DNA of 64,000 nt from Cladorhizidae sp. MBARI D1340-BT2 (Eukaryota; Porifera; Demospongiae; Poecilosclerida; Cladorhizidae), in NCBI GenBank assembly GCA_028752905.1, contig JAQNBH010000009.1, positions 30,351,942 through 30,415,941 on the forward strand. The letters are read 5' to 3'. The position numbers were made by a program, and so were the translations under genes. Of this stretch, positions 22,341-33,798 are shown one piece after another; the stretch's first letter is position 1, and each line of letters starts with the position of its first letter. The notes beneath the pieces were generated by a model. That model did no database searches. It had not been told where the DNA came from and was given only the letters and a program-made list of their open reading frames with translations.

Positions 22341-22397
22341 TTACAATGTATGGACAGAAACCAGAAGTGGGGGCTCCAGCCCAGTTAAGGGAGGAGT

Positions 22398-22571
22398 TGT
22401 TACTGCTCTGGGAGTTAGCCATTGTACTGAGTCTTGTAAGTGTCCTATATTAAAGTTTCTCTACTTAACCTTGCTAGCCTAGTGTATAGCTTAAAGGTAG
22501 AGTGGTGGCAGCATACCAACACTTAGTGGCTCAGAGTCTGTGGGTAATATCAGATTTGGTCCAGTCACAAC
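22398..22571 (+). repeat. LTR of element B (approximate)
   Basis: Starts TGTTACTGC after a purine tract and ends before the primer-like site at 22572. Its last 33 bases (from GTCTGTGGGTAAT) recur at 24858-24893. A second primer-site-like GTGGTGGCAGCA lies inside it at 22503, which makes the exact end uncertain. Confidence 0.55.
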
Positions 22572-22631
22572 TTGTGACAGTGGTGGGATTTTTTTTAACT
22601 AGAGAGATAGCTACTATCCTTAACAAGAAGA

Positions 22632-23950
22632 ATGGATACCAGAAGTAAGGCAAAGGACACTACAGAAGGAGAAAGGCGGAGAACTTCACCGCTAATGGAC
22701 CCAGAAGATATTGGGGAAAGAGTGACAATGTCTGATATGCTCCGAATGTTTAAACTCCAGTCAGAGAAACAAAAGGAAGACGAGAAAAGACGGGCGACCG
22801 AACGAGCAGAAGCCGAGGAGAAAAGAGAACAGAGATGAGAAAGATTGCTGATGACAGTGATGAGCGGAGGGGGCACTGGCAGGATAGAAGAATTGGACTC
22901 TGTACCAACCCCCAGCCAATTCAAAGCATGCCGGTTCTGAGAAATGAAGGAAGACGAAGATGCCCTGGATTATTTCAACGTTTTAGAGAGCCATATGGCT
23001 ACATACAAGGTCCTCAAGAAGGATTGGATGAGATATTTGGCTCCGGAGTTTCCAATTCATCACACGATAGACAGAAGGCTGCAAAACAATCCAGCAGGTA
23101 AATGATTTGTGTGTTACATGATACTGTAATGAAGCTTATGCCTAGATAAGTAGCACAGTTTGTGTCTGACAAGAAACCCAGCACTGCAGCTGAGGCTGGA
23201 GGATTGGCAGATGATTACCTGGCAGATAGGGGTTGGACACATGTTGACCAGTCGATATTGGATCGACTCCACCACCAGATATTCCGGAAGGGAGACAGGC
23301 ATAGGCAACCAGCAGATAGAACATGAGGCAGCTTGAATGAGGAAGAGGCAAGAGCAAGGAGCACACACACACAAGGGAGCAATACAGATGATCACAAGCA
23401 GTACAAGCCGAAGGCAGATGGATCCTACAGACCCAAATGCTTCAAATGTGGGAAGCCAGGTTATTTTGCACCGGAATGCTATAGTACCAAGCCCAAAAGT
23501 TTCAAGAAGAGGTACGATAATGTGAACTTGTCCAAGCCACTGACGCCCAAGGAAGAAGTGTCTCTGGTCAAGACGGAGATCAGTGGACGCTCTACAGTGG
23601 AAGGCACAGTAGGAGGGGTGAGATGTATAGACATTTGATTAGATTACTGATGAAGGGCAGACGGTGGTGAGGTCGAGTTTGGTACCCAAGGAGTGCTACA
23701 CCGGCAGGTCCAAGGAAGTGAGAGATTACCAGGGAACAGCATGAACTCACCACTTGGCACGGATCAACATCACTGTAGGAGGCCGCACAGAGGAGCTGGA
23801 GGTGCTGGTGGCAGACGAACTGACACATGAGGTGTTGTTTGGCACAGACATGGCTGGACTGTGGGATTTGGGTAAGCAGTTGTTGAATAATGAGTTGGTC
23901 AATTTGGTGTCTACTCGTTCTCAGACTAGAGCAGGAGGGAATACTTAACT
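22632..23950 (+). pseudogene. gag and protease region of element B
   Basis: Starts MDTRSKAKDTTEGE at 22632, then a highly charged coiled-coil-like segment, a frameshift near 22840, and a capsid block (DALDYFNVLESHM, LAPEFPIHHTI) near 22960-23060. After stops, 23333-23638 holds a CCHC zinc knuckle (CFKCGKPGYFAPEC). The protease region follows (SSLVPKECY, GTDMAGLWDLG at about 23840). The catalytic DTG/DSG is not visible; it would fall near the stop at 23637. The many breaks mark it as dead. Confidence 0.7.
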
Positions 23951-24169
23951 GCAGGCTTATGGTCGGGAGAGTGTGAAGCTGAGGAGAGCACTGAGGAGGT
24001 TGACAGCAATGATGAGGAATCATGCGAAGGAGTCTCCGATGATGGACCAGACCCTACCACAACCGACGAGACATCTGATGAAGAGCCAGAGAAGAAAAGT
24101 CTTACAAAGTCCCAGAAGAGGCAGGCTAATGCAGCGTACATAGAGGGGCAGAAGGGCCATCCACTAGAT

Positions 24170-24856
24170 GTCAATGCCAAGGAACTCCAATGAGAGCAAG
24201 GGCATGATCCAATGCTTAAACCCATGTGGGTAAAGGCACAGAGTAATGACGACACTGAGTTTCTGGTGGAGGATCACTTGAATACAACAGACCGCCTGGT
24301 TGACGAGGCAACACAATTGTGCCTACCTAAAAGATATAGGTCCATGGTACTGTCTCTAGCTCACCGACCAGGCCATCCAGGATGAGATAGAACAGAACAG
24401 AGAATAATTGATGAATTCTTCTACCCCAAATTCATGATGATGTGAGGTGGTATGCAAGGCATGTCCAGAGTGTCAGAGAGCTGGCGGAAAAGTTTCACCT
24501 GTACCATTACCATCATCAGGCAACCATTCTCCGAATAGCGATGGATTTGACAGGGCCACTCCCGACGACACCAGATGGCAACCATTTTATGCTAGTAGTG
24601 ATAGATTATTCCACTAGATGGCCTGAGTCATTTGCATACGGACAACAGAAAGTTCCATTATTGCAGAGAAGCTAACACAAATGTTTACATGGACTGATGT
24701 GCCAGATGAGATCCTGATGGTCTGCGGCATGAACTTTGTCAGCAAGCTGCTGAAAGAGTTGTATAACTTCTTGGGGTTGAAGGCGATCGAAACCACTCCT
24801 TACCACCCACCCACAGATGGGATGGTTGAATGATTCAACTCTACGTTAAAGGCAAT
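24170..24856 (+). pseudogene. Integrase of element B
   Basis: The N-terminal zinc-binding region is represented by LSLAHRPGHPG and EQRIIDEFFYPKF near 24350-24430. The catalytic core is clear: MDLTGPLPTTPDGN with the first Asp, VVIDYSTRWPE, then a frameshift and VCGMNFVSKLLKEL where the second Asp is replaced by Cys, and TPYHPPTDGMVE for the Glu block with a stop before the next residue. The reading is cut at 24856, where it joins LTR sequence across a short shared GTCTGTG. Confidence 0.8.
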
Positions 24857-24857
24857 G

Positions 24858-24970
24858 GTCTGTGGGTAATATTAGATTTGGTCCTGCCACAACTGGTGGC
24901 AGCGGAGGGATTTTTTTGAACTTTAGAGATAGCTACTATCCTTGACAAGAAGAATGGATACCAGAAGTAA
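24858..24970 (+). repeat. Second LTR end, primer site and gag start of element B
   Basis: Near-copy of 22540-22650: LTR end, TGGTGGCAGCGGAGGGATT (24894), then the same leader and the first codons of gag (ATGGATACCAGAAGTAAGG). It stops at the microsatellite. Confidence 0.85.
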
Positions 24971-25189
24971 GGTAGGTAGGTAGGTAGGTAGGTGGGTAGG
25001 TGGGTAGGTGGGTAGGTGGATGGGTGGGTGGGTGGGTGGGTGGGTGGGTGGGTGTGTGGGTGGGTGGGTGGTTGGGTGCGTGGGTGGGTGGGTGGGTGGG
25101 TGGTTGGGTGGATAGGTAGGTAGGTAGGTAGGTAGGTAGTTAGGTAGGTAGGTAGGTAGGTAGGTAGGTAGGTAGGTAGGTAGGTAGGT
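24971..25189 (+). repeat. (GGTA)n/(GGTG)n microsatellite
   Basis: About 220 bp of tetranucleotide repeat, AGGT at both edges and GGGT in the middle. It separates element B from the hAT relic. Confidence 0.97.
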
Positions 25190-25212
25190 CAGCAAAATAG
25201 AGTTAAAAAGGG

Positions 25213-26634
25213 GTGGTTTCTCAACTAAAGCCATTTAAAGAGTATAAACAGTTCCATAATGTTGAAAAGGAAGCTAATGTGCCCATTTTACTTGACGAAA
25301 ATGCATTTACCCTATCTTATTCATCACACCATCGTCGTCTTATACCATTCATCTTGCATGATGAAATCAGTAAACTGAAACAAGATATTTGCAGGAGACA
25401 TGTAGCAATCATTTTTGATGGAACGACCCATGTGTGTGAGGCCTTTGTGATTGTTCTACATTACATAGATAAAGAGTGAGCTATCAAGCAGCGTGTTTGT
25501 CGGCTGATGCTTTTCGCTAAATCCATCACTGGAGAAGAATGTGCTAGGCAACTAATAACTGCTTTGTCAACTGAGCTGTCAATTGCTTCTAGTTTGATTA
25601 TAGCAGCAATGAGGGACTGTGCATCAGTGAATGATGTGGCATCTATAATAAGATAATGGATATCGGCTGTTTTTCGCACACTCTGGATCATGTTGGAGAA
25701 AGAATGAAAACACCTATCTTAGATGTGTTCATAAAGGCTTGGATAAGCTTGTTCGCTCACAGTCCGAAGTCAAGGCTTGCATGCAAGACACAGACTGGAT
25801 TGTCCTCTCCAACCTATTCAGCAACCAGATGGTGGAGTAAGTTTGAAGTTGTCCACAATTTGCATGACATGTTTGGAGATGTGCCTGATTTTCTGCATGG
25901 CAGTGATTTACCTCCATATACAACTGGAAAACTACTGGATATCATTGATTATCAAACCGCACATAGGAAACTGAAAATGGAGCTCGCTGTAACAGTAGAT
26001 GCAATGGAACCATTCGTCAAGGCAACATACTCATTGGAAGGTGATGGGCCATTAGTGTTAGTTACATGAAGTCTTATGTATTCTCATGTCTCGTCACAAT
26101 ACTATCCAAATGTGGCTGCAGTCTCTAAGCATCTGTCAGAAGGAAATTCTACATATGAGTGCCAACTGATAGCTTACGCCAAAGCTTGTTGTATCGCTAC
26201 TCATACTTCAAGGAGAAGTTTAACAGAGATCTCAGGCCTATTGTACTTTCCTTTAAGGCAGCACGTTACCTTTCACCTTCAAAAGTGAATGAACTCAAGC
26301 CAACTACTGTTGATATTGATTCACTTACTGTCTTCCAATTCTTAAACACAGAAGTGATTAATGGCTTAAAGTCTGAGTTACCTGAATATCTTGCAGCAGC
26401 AGAGGATGTTTCGGATAGCGTAGACCCCATTGGATGGTGGAAGTCCATGAGAAGAATGGTAGATTGCCTAACTGGACTCACACATGTAGATTAGTCTTAT
26501 TTGTGCAGCCTTCGTCAGCTGCAGCTGAACGTGCATTCCCAATTTTGAGCAATACCTTTTCTACGAAGCAAGAAACTTCTTTGGATGATTACTTACAACT
26601 TTCTGTTATGTTACAGTACAACTATAGTCTATAG
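25213..26634 (+). pseudogene. hAT-superfamily transposase relic
   Basis: Plus-strand frames, broken by stops and frameshifts, run in family order. An early block contains AIIFDGTTHVCEAFVIVL (first catalytic Asp region). Next come RDCASVNDVAS and DIGCFSHTLDHVGERM, a long conserved middle (SYSATRWWSKFEVV-like, FVKATYSLEGDGPL), then SFKAARYLSPSKVNELKP, ELPEYLAAAEDV and the C-terminal dimerisation block (VQPSSAAAERAFPILSNTF). The N-terminal BED-type zinc finger is missing; the relic starts next to the microsatellite. No terminal inverted repeats were found at either side. Confidence 0.85.
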
Positions 26635-26884
26635 ATAATTTTAACTGTTAAAATGTCTCGAATCTTGAATACTTGATTGCCTATATTCTCTTTTTAAATG
26701 ATGTAACAATTGTTTGTCAAAGCATAATTGAGAAAAAGAGGTATATTGAAAATAAAAATAGGTGAATATTAGGAGCATAATTTTATAATAGGAAAGAAAA
26801 ATAGGTAGAATGTAAAGAAAAGTAGGTGAATATTAGGAGCATAAAAGGAAAGAAAAATAGGCAGAAATTCAAGCATAATCCGCC
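26635..26884. other. Non-coding tail with a short imperfect repeat
   Basis: Two imperfect copies of a GGTGAATATTAGGAGCATAA segment near 26762 and 26827. No gene. Confidence 0.5.
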
Positions 26885-27210
26885 AGGGCCTACTAATATG
26901 GCGGAACAAATGTGGCAGTTGACAGGGGCAGATCTAGGGTATCACTAAGGGGTGTTTGGTATCACTACTAAGGTGAGTCAAGTTGCAGTTTTATAAATTT
27001 ATATGGGGGGTGGTGGTTAAACCCCCAAAACACCCACCTGGATCTGCCCCTGGGTGAGACTAATATGGCAGCTCAGGTGAGAAATATTGCACAGGCGGGA
27101 CTAATATGGAAGGCGGGACTAATAATTATGGCACTATATTTGTCCCGTTATCGCGAACATTTTCTGAGCGGGACAAATATGGCAGCGGGACTAATATGGC
27201 ACGACACCTG
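26885..27210 (+). repeat. Second GGGACTAATATGGCA motif cluster
   Basis: At least seven variants (CTAATATGGCGG, ACAAATGTGGCAG, GAGACTAATATGGCAG, GGGACTAATATGG, GGGACAAATATGGCAG, GGGACTAATATGGCA). A small hAT-like MITE sits inside it. Confidence 0.7.
26923..27052. mobile_element. 130-bp hAT-like MITE
   Basis: Ends CAGGGGCAGATCTAGG and CCTGGATCTGCCCCTG form a 16-bp inverted repeat with one mismatch, starting with the CAG(G) typical of hAT ends. Inner sequence has a second short inverted match (AAGGGGTGT/ACACCC-like). An 8-bp target duplication is not evident, since the flanks are themselves repeats. Confidence 0.7.
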
Positions 27211-27824
27211 CATAGCTACGCGACAACACACACCCCCCCTGACCCCCCACCCCCCATCCCCCACCCCGACTTCAAACACACCCTCGCATTCTTCTGGCTA
27301 CATTTTCCACATCATTGCACATACCTCCGGGCTATATATAGTTGTTTTTTTACAGCAGCAAAACAAACAAAACCACAGTATGCATGCAGTCTCAGGGTAT
27401 TCCATCTGCCATCTCTTTCAACGCCTCTCCATCAACCTGTGGCGTGGTATTGCACAGCATAACCATACCTTCTGACATTTATGTGCACCATTAATGTCAT
27501 GGCCTGAAGCAATACCTCCTGCTTGTCATTGGAGGCTTATGAAATCATTGGCATCTATCAATTTATATCATGACAAATACAATCTGAATCAGTTATATTT
27601 ATAAATAGATAGATATAACTATGCAAAGCCAGGATATTTAGTACCCCATAGTCCCATACATTGATATAATAGATGTTTATAGAATAGTTACAGTATTAAT
27701 TATGACTACATTGACTACAGCACCATTTATAGTCTGGATTACTCCACACAGCTTGAGGGACGGTTTGACAAGTGACATGGAACAATTCCAAGCAGCTATT
27801 ACATGAGACCATTTTATTTCCATC
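27211..27824. other. No recognisable gene
   Basis: C-rich run near 27230-27270 and short open frames only. Confidence 0.45.
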
Positions 27825-28915
27825 CATGTTCTTCTAGTGAAAATTTTCTTGCTGCTCAGTGCATGATTGATCATCGAACTTACACTGCAAGCCAAGGTGA
27901 ATAGACTTTAGTTCTTGCAATATTGTAGCAATGTTTGTAACTATGAAACTATGTTTCATTAGGTTGGACAGGGAGAGCAAAGAAGCATGTTCAAATAAAT
28001 TATAATTGATCAATCAGTCAACACATGTCTTCCTAGATATAGAATACACTGACTCATCGCCTATGAAGGTTTCATGTAAGTAGGTTGGACACAGAGAGCC
28101 AAGGGTCATTAAAGTTGATCAAGGCATGTAATCCTAGATTTAGGTATACTGTAACTCACCATTTATGATGTTTTCATGAAGTATGTACGAAACAGAGAGC
28201 CAAGAGACATGTTCAAATAAATTGAAGTTGATCAAATCATGCCATCCTAGCCATTGACTACTTTAACTCACCTCCTATAAAGTAAGCACAGACAGAGATG
28301 AGGGACATGTTGAAACAAATATATTGTACTTAAACTGTGTATCCCTAGAGTCCCTTCGCATGGATGATATCGCAGAGACAGTGCACTTGAGCTCAATGGT
28401 ATGCAAGTGAGCATTCTGATCTCGTGGTTATTGGTAAATATTTTACCATCAATTCTTGTTCAAGTAAGTCTGCAGTAAGTCTGTTGATAAATGATCATTA
28501 GTTACTGAGTAGAATACAGACTTGCTTCCATTGAGATCAGGTATGCTCCACCTGTTAGTTGACATTGCTATCTTTAGATTGGATCCTGTATACTCTAGTA
28601 AAGGTAATGCTACCCTTACTGGTGTGAGGACAGCTAGCTCACACTAAAACTCCTAGTAGTGCCTAACCATGCCAGGAGAAATCTACAGGTAACTCTTTCC
28701 CTCCTGATATTAGCTAACACCTACAATACCAAACAATCCTAGATGCCGATACAGTAATACTGTAAATCGCAGTTCATTTTATTCTCAAGAGTGAATTCTG
28801 AGGGATTTCAGGCTAGCATGGTGCCTATAGAGCTTTTATTGGCTTGCAGATACAGCAGTAAAGGTAAGGAAGAGACTGTTTATGATGACAATTTGTGATT
28901 GTCAGTAAGTTTTAT
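27825..28915 (+). repeat. Segmental repeat R, copy 1
   Basis: Shares, in order, the CTTGCTGCTCAGTGCATGAT block, the AGAGAGCCAAG tandem units, the GTGTATCCCTAGAG block, and the 28395-28900 block (AGTGAGCATTCTGATC to GGAAGAGACTGTTT) with 29850-31490. No coding capacity seen. Confidence 0.75.
27963..28330 (+). repeat. About 110-bp tandem units inside repeat R
   Basis: Four diverged units, each with a GGTTGGACACAGAGAGCCAAG-like start (shorter variants occur), GACATGTTCAAATAAATT, and a CATCCTAG...AACTCACC end. Fewer units are found in copy 2 at 29985-30230. Confidence 0.7.
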
Positions 28916-28922
28916 ATTTTTA

Positions 28923-29849
28923 TCACTTCCTCCACCCACTCACATAAACCAGAACAAGAAATAAAGTTTTATATAATAATGCTGTAGCCTTCTGCATATT
29001 TACAGGTAAAAATCTGGTTTTAGCACATGTTTTACAAAACATTTCAAATGTTCCAACGAAATTTGTTATTACATTCAAAATTGAGAGCATAATTTTCCAT
29101 CCTCCAACAAAGACCATGTTAATTAAATGAGACGGTTACATATTATTTAAAAAATTTATTCGACTATGTTTCACAACACTTAAGCTGAGATGGAATTATT
29201 CTTACAAAATTTAAGCATCATCAGATATGGAGGGGTCAACTGTTAGTTTAACATTTACTTTAGAAGCAAGATCACTACTCAGAACCAGCTGGGCCAGGGA
29301 GATGTCTCTCAAACCAACTTAGTAAGATGTCCTTAACAGAGATATGCAGGATGATAAGGTAGAGGCACTAAGCAACTGGATACACAGATGTAGCATGATA
29401 AACAGGGATGCTAGATGAGGTTGGGTAGAATTGATAATGGAGAGAAGAGCCATAGCAACCAGTAAACTATTAAATCAAGAATTGTGTCCATATACACATG
29501 TATGCACTTTGCTCCAGCTGCAACTAATCAACTGTTACTTCACTTCCCTAAACACAGGCTATAGCAACAAGGATGCAGGGGGTAAAGGTCAGCAAACTGC
29601 TGTAAGCAGCTTAAAGACCAACTGAGCTTCTTAACACAAACTAGGACTCTACATAATCAGATAAAACTTCTGACAGCTGCTGTAAAGCAACAGACAGGTG
29701 TTTATCTGACTTTAACCCTTTCTCCACCTTGGTGTGGCTTAGAGCATGATGGCAAATAAAATACATTTAATGTTAGAAATTTTATTACACTAGACGCCAA
29801 CTTGCACATTAGTTAGCTCAATTAGTGGATATTTCATGCCCTTTTACAC
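28923..29849. other. Spacer between repeat R copies; 29230-29560 recurs at 33060-33400
   Basis: Shared blocks with 33060-33400 include GGGAGATGTCTCTCAAACC/GGGGGATGTCTCTCAAACC, ACAGGGATGCTA, GAGGTTGGGTAGAATT and CACATGTATGCACTT. No gene recognised. Confidence 0.6.
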
Positions 29850-31490
29850 ACATGCTTCTAGTGACTTTTATCTTGCTGCTCAGTACATGATTGGACATAT
29901 TACTTCCACTGCAAGTCAAGGTGAATAGACTTTAGTTCTTGTAATACTCTAGCACTATCAAACTATGTTGATATAACATCAGTAGGCTGGACACAGAGAG
30001 CTGGCAGACATGTTCAGATTTATTAGAGCAGTCAACACATGTCATCCTAGACAGAATATTCTAACTCACCTCCTATGATAGTTTGATGAAGTAGATTGGA
30101 CACAGAGAGCCAGAGGGACATGTTCAAATAAATTGAAGTTTAGCAATTAGTAAAATCTTGTCATCCTAGCCATAGAATACTGTAACTCACTTAATATAAA
30201 GTAAGGACAGACAGAGATGAGAGACATAAATGTATAGTAAAGTGAAGCTGTGTATTCCTAAAGCCTTTTCACATTAACCTGGCTGGTGGGAAATTCACAA
30301 CAATAATCTCTAAATATGCACATCACTTAAGATAAACTAAATTTGATTGCCCTCAGTTACCACACAATAAAATTTGGCTGGGCCTTAGCTGGCGATATCT
30401 TTCCCACGGCCCTGATTCACTACTTCAATAAGGACAAGTAAGAAAATCTGCATCCAGCACCTGCAACTAAGCAATGGGTACTCCACCTTGTCATAAAAAT
30501 AGAGAACAGATGAATATATCTTTCTGGGAACATCACCAGCCATATATTCAAACTTCTCTATGCTAGATTAAAAAGGTTATGCAAATTGTCAGCCTTGCTT
30601 GAGCACTGAAGTTGATCCCCTAAAAGGTAGCCTCTAAAACTTCCTTCTATGGGGTTATGTAGTATGGGGGTTAAATAGGAGCTAGCTCCTCTAAGAGTGA
30701 TCCAGGAAGATAAGTAAGAGATAGTACTCTAAGATAGAAGGAGAAGCTTCCTAGGTGTGGCATGAGAATCAGCTACACCAATATGAGTATGGATAGAATC
30801 ATTCCTGGAGAAGTGAGGCACAATAAAATAGGCAAGTAGTACAATATTCACATTCTCTAATAGCATTGTGTACATATATACACATGCACCAGTTACATCA
30901 CCTACACCTCCCTCATCCTTACCCAGCCACCTCCCTCATCCTTACCCAGCCACCTCCCTCATCCTCACCCAGCCACACACCCAGTCAAGTGAGCATTCTG
31001 ATCACTGTGGGTATTAGTAAATCTTTTACAATCGATTCTTAGCTCAAGTAAGTCTGTTGTTAAATAATCGCTGGTTATGGAGAAGAACGCTGACTTGCTA
31101 TCATTGAGATCAAGTATGCGGTAACTGTCAATTGACATTGTTCCCCTTGGATGTTATCCTGTTTTCTTGTAAAGGTATTGCTACCCTTACTGGTGTCTGA
31201 ACAGCTACTAGACCCTACCAATGCTTCTACTAATGCCCAACCATCCCAGGAGAAACCTACAGGGTAACTCTTTCCCTCCTGATATTAGCTAGCCTACAAT
31301 GCCAAAACATCCTAGATGCTGATGCAGTATTTCATAGGGGAGTGCATTTTATTCTCTGGAATGAAGAGATTCTGAGAGATTTCAGGCTAGCCAGGTGCCT
31401 ATAATAGCTTTCATTGGCTAGCAGAAACAGCTTTAAAGGTAAGGAAGAGACTGTTTGTGATAGCAATTTGTGATTGACAGTTAGTTCCAT
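29850..31490 (+). repeat. Segmental repeat R, copy 2
   Basis: Direct copy of 27825-28915 with about 0.7 kb extra (about 30270-30980) inserted between the tandem-unit part and the AGTGAGCATTCTGATC part. The extra piece ends in a three-unit 22-bp repeat (CCACCTCCCTCATCCTTACC core, 30903-30975). Confidence 0.75.
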
Positions 31491-32396
31491 TATTTGTTAT
31501 ATTTTTATCTCTGGCATTTTATTGGGGAGGTGACTTGGACTGATGCAGTCAAACTTGAGATCCATAGACTGCACTCAATTCTTCAAAGTATCATTGAACT
31601 ACAAGGAGCAGCAACTGGGTATTGATTGTTTCTGTACTTATTCACTGGTAGTTCATGCACATAATAATACAAAATTACTATCTGTTTTGTTCCCTGGTAG
31701 TAAAGTAACCATAATAATTCAGCAATTAACTATCATCAGTGAACTTTCATGACAATTAACACAGTATCATGCAAGGCTTGTGTTGTGGTTGGCTTTCACA
31801 ACCAAGACTACCCAACTGGCAGGACAAATTTTTGGTGTGAAGCATGGTTACATGTGTCAATATTTTTCTGACATTTGAACATTTTTGTGTGAAGCAGATG
31901 AACTTGCCTTGTAGTAAGTTATTAAAAGACATCTTCATATAATAATAGATGACGGTCAGTTACAAAACTAACACTATAAACATTTCCAGGTCGTTGCTAT
32001 TTTGCATAAAGAGTTGTGTTTGCTGGATTGACTCCAAACACCAAGCTCAAATTCATGAAGAGGTAAGTAGTTGGAATCAGCGAATTTAGTGGAGATATAG
32101 GCTAGTATGTGTGCGTTGATGGGGCCATCAAGCACAAACTCATCCTCTAACTAAACCATAGATATCTGAGGTCCTGTTGCATGTACAACAGAGACATCCA
32201 CTATGTAATAAGAGTAATGCATTGAAGAAATTTTACACTCCTGACCAAAGTTTTCTACTCTTACAGTAAAGCTATCACCAAACATATGACCATCCTCCAC
32301 TGTACTTAGGGGCACCATTGACAGAGAGTTCTCCATTAGACTATGCGTACATGTATCAGCTCTTTTTGCTCTATACATGTTTGATGTGAGGCTTAA
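31491..32396. other. No supported gene
   Basis: A plus-strand open frame at 31543-31752 and a minus-strand one at 32378-32151 (75 codons, MENSLSMVPLSTVEDG) are unrecognised. The second has a protein-like composition but no splice or homology support. Confidence 0.35.
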
Positions 32397-32744
32397 TAGT
32401 TAGACATGGCCTGTTAGATTAGAAAAGCTTAGCTAAGGGTTTCTAGAAGTTAAGTTTTCTAAGGCAAGTCCTGCGATGTAAAATCTTCAACCTTTCTAAG
32501 GAAAGGCTTGCCAAGCTACTATGTAAAGTCTCTCTAAGGAAAGACTTGCTAGCTACTAGAGGTTGTGTGAGGGCATTAAAAAGGGGCTTCTTTTACGAGC
32601 CTAACACCATGTTTAGGAAACCTAACCTCTACAAAACTATATAGCAAGCTTAGTCTAATGCATCTTAGCTACACAGTGTAGCAATGAACTAGAAGGCAAA
32701 GCTACTAATACTAAGTTGAGAGATGGACCTGAAGGACAGACACT
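32397..32744 (+). repeat. 348-bp direct repeat, copy 1
   Basis: Begins TAGTTAGACATGGCCTG and ends GGACAGACACT. It matches 33451-33798 over its whole length with only about two substitutions seen (A/G near the start, C/A in GAGGG[C/A]ATT). Internally it contains repeated CTAAGGAAAG(G/A)CTTGC blocks. Could be a pair of young LTRs or solo insertions; no TG..CA ends with matched target duplications were found. Confidence 0.9.
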
Positions 32745-33450
32745 AGTGGGCACAGGCCAAAAGACTAGGAAGAGAAATGACTAATACTTCAGTTGGTAAT
32801 AAACTTCTTGATGTAAAAAAATTACATCTGGGAAGAAGACAAAGTGGAGCAAAAAACCTTGCTAGATTTAGCTTGTTGTAAACAACTGGAGCCCATATGT
32901 ACGTGTAAATGTGTGCGCACACATTTATTATTAAAAAGTGCAAGATTAAAAAATTGGAAGTGTAAACCTAACAGCATTTGTTTTGCATTATCTGTCTCGT
33001 TTTTTATGCATTGATTCTGCGTTTCAAATTTCTCCAACATCATATCATTAGCTTTGGAATGGGTACAGAAACAGAACCTTTTTTTAAATCACCTACTGTA
33101 CAAGCCCCACCTCCATTCAGAACTAGTTGTCCCAGGGGGATGTCTCTCAAACCTAGTTATTAGAAGCCTTAAATCAGGATGATAAATTAGAGTTACCAAC
33201 TATTAGACAACTAGCTCCTCAGATGTGGCATGAGAAACAGGGATGCTATATGAGGTTGGGTAGAATTAATCATGGAGAGGAGAGCCACAGCAAAGAGTAA
33301 ACTACCCAGCATTGTGTACATATTCACATGTATGCACTTGCTGCAGCTGTAGCTCATCACCTGTTAGCACTTACGCGGTGTCAATTGAAAACGTCACAAT
33401 AATCATACGTGTGTTATACTCAAACCAGAAGCAATCATCTGGGTGCAGCA

Positions 33451-33798
33451 TAGTTAGGCATGGCCTGTTAGATTAGAAAAGCTTAGCTAAGGGTTTCTAG
33501 AAGTTAAGTTTTCTAAGGCAAGTCCTGCGATGTAAAATCTTCAACCTTTCTAAGGAAAGGCTTGCCAAGCTACTATGTAAAGTCTCTCTAAGGAAAGACT
33601 TGCTAGCTACTAGAGGTTGTGTGAGGGAATTAAAAAGGGGCTTCTTTTACGAGCCTAACACCATGTTTAGGAAACCTAACCTCTACAAAACTATATAGCA
33701 AGCTTAGTCTAATGCATCTTAGCTACACAGTGTAGCAATGAACTAGAAGGCAAAGCTACTAATACTAAGTTGAGAGATGGACCTGAAGGACAGACACT
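33451..33798 (+). repeat. 348-bp direct repeat, copy 2
   Basis: Same length as copy 1, starting TAGTTAGGCATGG. The 706-bp spacer between the copies (32745-33450) includes a diverged copy of the 29.3 kb repeat and no primer site or polypurine tract that I can recognise. Confidence 0.9.

Larger units (their letters stand above)
22340..24970 (+). mobile_element. LTR retrotransposon B (Gypsy, Gmr1-like), deleted and tandem
   Basis: Order along the plus strand: a short 3' internal end with a purine tract (AAGGGAGGAG), LTR from TGTTACTGC at 22398, primer site near 22572, gag-protease, linker, integrase, then at 24858 the LTR end again followed by primer site and the first bases of gag. So LTRs here are flanked by internal sequence on both sides, a head-to-tail arrangement. 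No reverse transcriptase is present. Integrase follows the protease linker directly, consistent with the INT-before-RT order of elements C and D, though deletion of RT from the usual order would look the same. Confidence 0.7.

Noticed and set aside
24923..25234. Minus-strand frame made of YLPT and HPPT repeats
   Set aside because: Translation of the tetranucleotide microsatellite.
32397..33798. Miniature LTR (TRIM) element as a firm call
   Set aside because: No primer site, purine tract or target duplication was found, so only the direct repeat is reported.
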